A stretch of DNA of 11,216 nt from JBJXHC01 sp046160825 (GTDB lineage Bacteria; Bacteroidota; Ignavibacteria; UBA10030; UBA6906), in assembly GCA_046160825.1 (NCBI GenBank), contig JBJXHC010000094.1:1-11216 (forward strand), read 5' to 3'. A program made the translations under genes and the position numbers. Positions 6,201 through 11,216 of the stretch are shown here, one piece after another; position 1 is the first letter of the stretch, and every line of letters begins with the position of its first letter. The notes below the pieces were generated by a model. The model ran no database searches and had not been told where the DNA came from. It saw only the letters and a program-made list of their open reading frames with translations.

Positions 6201-7124
6201 ATGCTCAAAGCCCTCAATCTCAGAAAAGAATACTCGAACGTGCTCGCTGTTGACGACGTGTCGTTCGAAGTCGGCCGCGGAGAAATCCTCGGTTTGCTTG
6301 GTCCGAACGGCGCCGGGAAAACCACGTCCATTCGCATCGTGCTCAACATCCTTCAGCCGAATGGAGGGACGGTGATGTACGATGGCCGACCATTCACTGA
6401 ACAAGTGAGAAATATTGTCGGGTATCTTCCCGAGGAGAGAGGACTCTACAAGAAAAGCACACTCTTCTCCACGATCCTCTACTTCGCCGAGATCCGCGGC
6501 ATGCAAACCGGTTTGGCCAAAGCCGAGACATACAAATGGTTGCAGCGGTTCAACCTCCTTACATACAAGGAGCGGAAAGTTGAAGAACTCTCCAAAGGGA
6601 ATCAGCAGAAGGTGCAATTCATTACCGCTGTCATTCATGACCCCGTGCTTGTCATACTCGATGAACCATTCTCGGGCCTCGATCCAGTTAACCAGGTTGC
6701 TTTCAAGGAAGTATTCATGGAATTGAAGCAACGCGGCAAGGCCGTCATCTTCTCCACACACCAAATGGATACCGCCGAAAAATTGAGTGACAGTCTCTGC
6801 CTCATCAACAAGGGGAGGGTTGTCTTGAGTGGTACCGTGCGTGACGTAAAGAGAAAGTATGGACGGAATGCCGTGCATCTCGAATTCAGCGGCGATGGCA
6901 CTTTCCTGAAATCACTCGCATCAGTCCGCCATGCAATGTTGTATGAAAACTCCGCCGAGCTTGACTTGAACGACGGCTTCACTGCACAGTCTCTGCTTGC
7001 AGAAGTTATCAGCCGCATTGAGATTCGGAAGTTCGAGATTCGTGAACCGTCGCTTCACTCCATTTTCCTGCAGATCGTTGGCGGTTCCGCACCTGCAAAC
7101 GTTCCGCCGGAGGTGGAGGCATGA
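6201..7124 (+). CDS. ABC-2 type exporter, ATP-binding protein (NatA-like, DUF4162 C-terminus)
   Basis: A 307-residue ATPase driving export through the permease encoded next. Walker A is GLLGPNGAGKTT (31-42), the signature is LSKGNQQKV (130-138, with K for the usual G), Walker B is VILDEP (151-156) and the switch His is H187 in STHQMD. The Q-loop region reads GYLPEERGLY (74-83), the form usual in NatA-like ATPases that carry a C-terminal DUF4162 domain; residues 215-292 fit that domain, ending in REPSLHSIFLQIVG. The ATG at 6201 is chosen because MLKALNLRKEYSNVLAVDD is the normal N-terminus of the family, though no clear Shine-Dalgarno precedes it. The stop overlaps the permease start by four bases (ATGA). 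NatA homologues export Na+, but many relatives export other or unknown substrates, so the cargo is undefined. Confidence 0.92.
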   Translation: MLKALNLRKEYSNVLAVDDVSFEVGRGEILGLLGPNGAGKTTSIRIVLNILQPNGGTVMYDGRPFTEQVRNIVGYLPEERGLYKKSTLFSTILYFAEIRGMQTGLAKAETYKWLQRFNLLTYKERKVEELSKGNQQKVQFITAVIHDPVLVILDEPFSGLDPVNQVAFKEVFMELKQRGKAVIFSTHQMDTAEKLSDSLCLINKGRVVLSGTVRDVKRKYGRNAVHLEFSGDGTFLKSLASVRHAMLYENSAELDLNDGFTAQSLLAEVISRIEIRKFEIREPSLHSIFLQIVGGSAPANVPPEVEA

Positions 7125-8371
7125 ACAAGGCCTTCGTTGTCGCCAAGTGGGAATATTTGGAGAAGGTGAAGAGCAAGGCTTTTATCATCTCACTTATTGT
7201 TACCCCTCTGATCATGGTTGCGATGGGAATTTTGCCGAGCATTTTTGCCCGGCAGGAGGAGGAAACAACCAAGGTGGTCGGGATCATCGATCTGAGTGGT
7301 GAGATTGCCGGACCGTTTGCCCAGCGTATGCAGGATCGTTACAAGCTCGAGAATGATCAACCTCGATATCTCATCGAAACTGTTGGCCTCGGTCGGAATA
7401 TTGACGTGAAGGATTTGAAAACCAGGGTCGATGCACGCGTGGTTGCTGACGAGATTGAAGGCTACGTGGTTGTCGGTGCTGATCTCATGGCAGACACGGT
7501 GATCGAATATCGCTCGAAGAATGTCGGAGATTTCCGTACAGCGGGAAGGATGGAGGAAACGCTCCGGCAAATCCTGGCCGAGAAACGCCTGATTGCCCGC
7601 GGACTCGATCCGTCGCTTCTGAATGAACTCAAATTCCCTCTTGACCTGAAGCCGGTGAAGCTGAGCAAGACCGGCGAAGAGGAAAGCGGAGGCTTTGAAA
7701 AGATATTCTTCTCTGCATATATTTTTCTGATGATGCTTTTCTTCCTCATTTTCACTTCCGGACAATTGCTCGTCCGTAGTGTGATTGAAGAAAAGTCCAA
7801 CCGGATTGTCGAGGTGCTGGTCTCATCCTGTTCACCGACAGAGTTGATGGCAGGGAAAGTGCTCGGTCTCAGCGGACTCGGTTTCACGCAGATCGGATTC
7901 TGGGCGGTGATTGGTACTGCAGTATCGTTGCAGTTCGGACTTGATCTTGTGAGACTTGATCATGCGCTTCTTCTCACGATCTATTTCGTTCTCGGTTATC
8001 TCTTTTACGCTGCGGTCTTCATTGCATTCGGGTCGCCGCTGACGACCGAACAGGAAGCCCAGCAAGTCAATAGTTACCTTGTCCTGGTGCTTATCATCCC
8101 GATCGTGATAGCGTTACCAGCCATTCAAAATCCGGACGCGCTTTGGTTAAAGATCATGACGTATATTCCATTCCTCACTCCGACGATGATGGCCCTGAGA
8201 ATTCCCATCCAAACCCCATCGCTTGTCGAAATCCTCGCCACCATTGCTTTGATGATCGTCTCCATCTACGCCGCGATGTGGACAGCCGGTCGAATCTTCC
8301 GCATCGCGATACTTGCCACCGGTAAACGTCCGTCACTCGCCGAAGTGATTCGGTGGATACGGACAGGTTAG
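7121..8371 (+). CDS. ABC-2 type exporter, permease (NatB-like)
   Basis: A 416-residue inner-membrane permease, partner of the preceding ATPase. Topology fits the NatB/ABC-2 group: one helix at about 21-43, a large soluble domain facing the periplasm (about 45-193), then five more hydrophobic segments near 196-217, 248-271, 281-304, 318-337 and 370-389. The cytoplasmic coupling segment after the second helix has the conserved pattern SVIEEKSNRIVEVLVSS, then PTELMAGKVLGL (220-250). GGAGG at 7109-7113 lies seven bases before the ATG, and the start overlaps the ATPase stop by four bases, so the two are made in step. Substrate unknown; Na+ efflux as for B. subtilis NatAB is possible but not shown. 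Confidence 0.91.
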   Translation: MNKAFVVAKWEYLEKVKSKAFIISLIVTPLIMVAMGILPSIFARQEEETTKVVGIIDLSGEIAGPFAQRMQDRYKLENDQPRYLIETVGLGRNIDVKDLKTRVDARVVADEIEGYVVVGADLMADTVIEYRSKNVGDFRTAGRMEETLRQILAEKRLIARGLDPSLLNELKFPLDLKPVKLSKTGEEESGGFEKIFFSAYIFLMMLFFLIFTSGQLLVRSVIEEKSNRIVEVLVSSCSPTELMAGKVLGLSGLGFTQIGFWAVIGTAVSLQFGLDLVRLDHALLLTIYFVLGYLFYAAVFIAFGSPLTTEQEAQQVNSYLVLVLIIPIVIALPAIQNPDALWLKIMTYIPFLTPTMMALRIPIQTPSLVEILATIALMIVSIYAAMWTAGRIFRIAILATGKRPSLAEVIRWIRTG

Positions 8372-8399
8372 TTCCTTCTTATTGCCGCCTTCCTTGAAC

Positions 8400-8436
8400 G
8401 AATCAGATAAAGTCTTTGATTCTGTTGGCGATTTTT
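8400..8436 (+). terminator. Weak terminator-like hairpin after the ABC exporter
   Basis: GAATCA (8400-8405) pairs with TGATTC (8417-8422), and TTTTT follows at 8432-8436 after nine bases. The stem is short and AT-rich, so this is a weak candidate. Its place between the exporter operon and nuoJ is the main argument for it. Confidence 0.25.
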
Positions 8437-8444
8437 CCTACTTT
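8416..8444 (+). promoter_or_regulatory. Tentative promoter upstream of nuoJ
   Basis: TTGATT (8416-8421) and TACTTT (8439-8444) lie 17 bases apart. The -35 matches four of six consensus bases and the -10 only three. It is offered because nuoJ is the first complex I gene here and is preceded by an unrelated operon and a 117-base gap, so some promoter is expected in 8372-8488. It overlaps the weak hairpin at 8400-8422. Confidence 0.2.
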
Positions 8445-8488
8445 GAATCGTTTTGAAATAACTTCCCCTGACTTATTCGTTAGTTGCC

Positions 8489-8998
8489 GTGACAGTTGAA
8501 CAGATTCTCTTCTATCTCTTTGCCGCCTCTGCGATTGCCACCGCTTCATTGATGGTCATCCAGCGTAATCCCGTTATGAGTGCCATCTATCTCGTCGGGA
8601 ATTTCTTTTGTATTGCCGCCCTTTACCTTCTCCTTCGCGCTCAATTCCTTGCTGTCATTCAAATTGTCGTCTATACGGGCGCAATCATGGTGCTGGTGAT
8701 ATTCGTGATCATGCTCTTGAACTTGGGTGATGAGCAGGCACTTGCCGAGAAGTTCAGCATCAAAAAGATCCTCGGGACTGGACTGGTGTTCGGTTTTTTG
8801 CTGGAAATGCTCTATGTATTCGGTTTTGCGGAGAATACCGGTCAAACGTTCCCGAGTGAACAAGCAAGAATTGTGGGAACTGTCGAGGGTATCGGTGACG
8901 CACTGTTTGGACGCTTCCTGTTGCCGTTTGAAGTGACGTCGCTTCTCTTGCTTGCCGCAATTGTTGGTGCGGTAATTCTTGCAAAGAGACGAGTGTAG
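8489..8998 (+). CDS. nuoJ: NADH-quinone oxidoreductase subunit J
   Basis: A 169-residue membrane subunit of respiratory complex I (ND6 homologue), part of the proton-pumping arm. Five hydrophobic segments are seen near 3-22, 28-48, 54-78, 93-113 and 146-166. The family core FLAVIQIVVYTGAIMVLVIF (53-72) includes the tyrosine-glycine stretch where the ND6 pi-bulge occurs. The C-terminal PFEVTSLLLLAAIVGAVILA (146-165) is also characteristic. The start is GTG at 8489; no strong Shine-Dalgarno is visible and no better in-frame start lies close by. nuoK starts one base after the stop. nuoI and nuoH, which usually precede nuoJ, are absent; an ABC exporter is there instead. Confidence 0.95.
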   Translation: MTVEQILFYLFAASAIATASLMVIQRNPVMSAIYLVGNFFCIAALYLLLRAQFLAVIQIVVYTGAIMVLVIFVIMLLNLGDEQALAEKFSIKKILGTGLVFGFLLEMLYVFGFAENTGQTFPSEQARIVGTVEGIGDALFGRFLLPFEVTSLLLLAAIVGAVILAKRRV

Positions 8999-8999
8999 C

Positions 9000-9305
9000 A
9001 TGGAAATCCCGATCCAGAATTACCTTGCACTCAGCGCCATCCTTTTTTCGATTGGGGTCGCTGGCGTGTTGACGCGCCGCAACGCCATCGTCGTGTTCAT
9101 GTGCATCGAGTTAATGCTGAATTCCGTCAACCTCACGCTGGTTGCGTTTTCTGCTTCGCTTGGCGATGTCACCGGTCAAATACTGGTATTTTTTGTGATG
9201 GCAGTTGCGGCGGCTGAAGCGGCGGTCGGACTGGCGATCGTGATTTCACTCTATCGCAACAAGCAGACCATCAACATCGACGAAATCAATACTCTCAAGT
9301 GGTAA
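9000..9305 (+). CDS. nuoK: NADH-quinone oxidoreductase subunit K
   Basis: A 101-residue three-helix membrane subunit of complex I (ND4L/MrpC homologue), the usual length for NuoK. The two buried acids essential for proton transfer are present: E37 in CIELMLNSVN and E73 in AAEAAVGLAIV, matching E36 and E72 of E. coli. Helices lie near 8-23, 29-51 and 59-84, and the tail ends in NIDEINTLKW. The ATG at 9000 is preferred to an in-frame TTG at 8979, which lies inside nuoJ, because it gives the standard N-terminus. It follows the nuoJ stop by one base and is followed by nuoL after 11 bases. Confidence 0.96.
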   Translation: MEIPIQNYLALSAILFSIGVAGVLTRRNAIVVFMCIELMLNSVNLTLVAFSASLGDVTGQILVFFVMAVAAAEAAVGLAIVISLYRNKQTINIDEINTLKW

Positions 9306-9316
9306 ATCGATAATTC

Positions 9317-11216
9317 ATGGCTCATCAACTTATCGGCTACGCAGTTTTTCTTCCGCTTGTCGGGTTCCTGATCAACAGTCTTCTGGGAAGAAAATTACAT
9401 TCCGAGAAACTCATCGGAGCCATTGGCAGCGCTGCGGTTGGAATCGGGTTTGTTGTTGCCTGCATGATCTTCTTCGAAATGCTGGCGAGTCCGCTCGATG
9501 AACGCACCCACATCGTAACGCTGTTCACCTGGATTGCCGCCGGTGATCTCAGTGTAAACTTCGCCTACCAGATCGACCAGCTTTCCATTGTCATGATGCT
9601 GATTGTTACCGGCATCGGCTTCCTGATTCATATCTATTCCATCGGCTACATGCACGGCGATCCCGGCTTCTGGCGGTTCTTCGCCTACCTCAATCTTTTT
9701 ATCTTTGCCATGCTGAACCTGATCATGGCGGATAATTTTCTCCTGCTCTTCCTCGGATGGGAGGGGGTGGGACTTTGTTCGTATCTGCTCATCGGGTTCT
9801 GGTATGATAGAAAATTTGAAAAGGGAACGACCGGCGACGCGGCAAAGAAAGCATTCATCGTCAACCGCATCGGCGATTTCGGCTTCTTGATTGGGATGTT
9901 CCTGATCTTCCAGACATTCGGGACGTTGACATTCCAGAGTGTCTTTGCGCAGGCCTCAACCCTCGGTGTCGGGACCGCGGTGATTACATGGATGACGCTT
10001 TCGCTTTTCCTCGGTGCCACAGGAAAGTCGGCGCAGATTCCGCTCTTCATCTGGTTACCTGATGCAATGGCAGGTCCGACGCCAGTGAGTGCGCTTATTC
10101 ATGCCGCAACAATGGTGACGGCCGGAATATATATGGTTGCAAGGTGTGCCGTATTGTTTGCTCTTGCTCCGGTTACTATGGAAGTTATCGCAATCATCGG
10201 CGCGGCGACGGCGATCTTTGCAGCAAGCATTGGCCTTGTGCAGAACGACATCAAAAAAGTTCTTGCCTATTCCACCGTGAGTCAGCTTGGGTACATGTTT
10301 CTTGCACTCGGAGTGGGTGCATTTGCCGCGGGAATCTTCCACGTCCTCACGCATGCGTTTTTCAAGGCCTTGCTCTTTCTTGGTTCCGGTGCTGTTATTC
10401 ACGCCATGCATGAAGAGCAGGATATTCAGAAGATGGGGGGACTGAAGAAATATCTTCCGGTGACGTACAAGACCTTCCTTATTGGTGCGATTGCAATTGC
10501 GGGAATTCCGCCGCTTGCGGGTTTCGTCAGCAAGGATGAAATTCTTTGGAAGACGTTTTCCGGCGGATACTGGCCTCTCTGGGTGCTCGGCTTCATCAGT
10601 GCGGGACTCACTGCGTTCTACATGTTCCGTCTTGTCTCGCTGACGTTTGAAGGGGAGAAACGTTGGAGCGGGGACAAGCATCCGCACGAAGCTCCGGCCA
10701 CCATGACGGTACCGTTGATCGTGCTCGCCGTACTTTCGGTGGTTGGTGGATTTATTGGATGGCCCGCAGCGTTGGGTGGAGGGAATGCCATTGAACATTG
10801 GCTCGACCCGATATTCGAACGCGCCAATGCCAAGCTGGGATTGGGACATCATGACGTTGAGTTGATGGAATATGTGTTGATGATTCTTTCGGTTGCTGTT
10901 GCAGCATTCGGCATCTATCTCGCGAGAGCTTGGTACCTTAAAAAGACGGGTGTTCCGGAAAAAATTATGCACAAAGCCCCATCATTCTATAGGTTTCTCC
11001 TCAACAAATATTATGTTGATGAAGTATATGATGCTGCGATCGTCACTCCAATCGCCAAGGGGTCCGAGAAGCTTCTCTGGAGAGTTGTGGACGTCGGAAT
11101 AATTGATTGGACGGTGAATGCCGTTCCCCGTGCCATTGCCGCGGTGAGCCGGTCTCTCCGACTCGTACAAAACGGTGTCGCACAGAGTTATGTCCTTGTC
11201 TTTATCGTCGGTGTAG
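9317..11216 (+). CDS. nuoL: NADH-quinone oxidoreductase subunit L (3' end cut by window)
   Basis: An open frame from ATG 9317 to the window end (633 codons and one base, no stop) encoding the large antiporter-like subunit NuoL/ND5 of complex I. Proton-channel residues align with E. coli NuoL at a constant offset of about +5 to +8: E149 in FLGWEGVGLCSYL, K237 in GATGKSAQIPLF, H262 in LIHAATMVTAG, H346 and K350 in LTHAFFKALLFLG, and K407 in GFVSKDEIL. DIKKVLAYSTVSQLGYM (311-327) is another family mark. After about residue 515 the sequence fits the long lateral helix and last transmembrane helix, ending in VAQSYVLVFIVGV, so only a short C-terminal tail should be missing. No clear Shine-Dalgarno is seen; translation may follow from nuoK, whose stop is 11 bases upstream. 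nuoM and nuoN would be expected next. Confidence 0.96.
   Translation, partial: MAHQLIGYAVFLPLVGFLINSLLGRKLHSEKLIGAIGSAAVGIGFVVACMIFFEMLASPLDERTHIVTLFTWIAAGDLSVNFAYQIDQLSIVMMLIVTGIGFLIHIYSIGYMHGDPGFWRFFAYLNLFIFAMLNLIMADNFLLLFLGWEGVGLCSYLLIGFWYDRKFEKGTTGDAAKKAFIVNRIGDFGFLIGMFLIFQTFGTLTFQSVFAQASTLGVGTAVITWMTLSLFLGATGKSAQIPLFIWLPDAMAGPTPVSALIHAATMVTAGIYMVARCAVLFALAPVTMEVIAIIGAATAIFAASIGLVQNDIKKVLAYSTVSQLGYMFLALGVGAFAAGIFHVLTHAFFKALLFLGSGAVIHAMHEEQDIQKMGGLKKYLPVTYKTFLIGAIAIAGIPPLAGFVSKDEILWKTFSGGYWPLWVLGFISAGLTAFYMFRLVSLTFEGEKRWSGDKHPHEAPATMTVPLIVLAVLSVVGGFIGWPAALGGGNAIEHWLDPIFERANAKLGLGHHDVELMEYVLMILSVAVAAFGIYLARAWYLKKTGVPEKIMHKAPSFYRFLLNKYYVDEVYDAAIVTPIAKGSEKLLWRVVDVGIIDWTVNAVPRAIAAVSRSLRLVQNGVAQSYVLVFIVGV

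Noticed and set aside
6192..6878. A 228-codon open frame on the minus strand
   Set aside because: It is opposite the ABC ATPase, covering its Walker A, signature and Walker B regions; the product has no recognisable domain.
10055..10972. A 305-codon open frame on the minus strand
   Set aside because: It lies wholly opposite nuoL, whose conserved proton-channel residues are intact. The translated product is rich in Arg/His/Cys with no recognisable domain, as expected of an antisense shadow.

Overview
The window reads as a bacterial chromosome segment of moderate GC content. Single 60-base rows that I counted gave about 52-53% GC in asnS and nuoL and about 43-48% in the regulator/PIN pair at 3060-4702. 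All recognisable genes lie on the + strand. The style of NuoJ/NuoK/NuoL, the LPS-type glycosyltransferase, the use of Shine-Dalgarno sites and the palindromic intergenic repeats suggest a Gram-negative bacterium, perhaps of the Bacteroidota/Chlorobiota/Ignavibacteriota group. That placement is an inference from protein 'look', not a search result.

Layout: (1) 39-2118, a family-9 glycosyltransferase followed after one base by quinolinate synthase nadA, ending at a hairpin with a delayed T-run. (2) 2119-2503, a 385-base gap with no gene. It holds two copies, in opposite orientation, of a two-hairpin palindromic repeat with TAAA-centred hairpins, then a short operator-like palindrome. (3) 2504-3004, a DinB/YfiT-fold protein. 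(4) 3060-4702, a two-gene toxin-antitoxin-like cassette: an XRE-HTH plus ImmA/IrrE zinc-protease protein overlapping by one base a PIN-like DUF4411 protein, with a good sigma70-like promoter in front. (5) 4820-6115, asparaginyl-tRNA synthetase asnS with its own candidate promoter, followed by a 30-bp imperfect inverted repeat. (6) 6201-8371, an ABC-2 exporter of the NatA/NatB type whose ATPase and permease genes overlap by four bases. (7) 8489 to the right edge, nuoJ, nuoK and a nuoL that is still open at base 11216. These are membrane subunits of respiratory complex I (NADH:quinone oxidoreductase). nuoL covers the last 1900 bases.

Functionally, most of the window is housekeeping: NAD biosynthesis, translation and respiration. 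The accessory-looking parts are the XRE-ImmA/DUF4411 pair and the palindromic repeat pair, both between nadA and asnS. The best candidates for something under-described are the repeat family at 2326-2458 and the three-part regulator-protease with its PIN partner.
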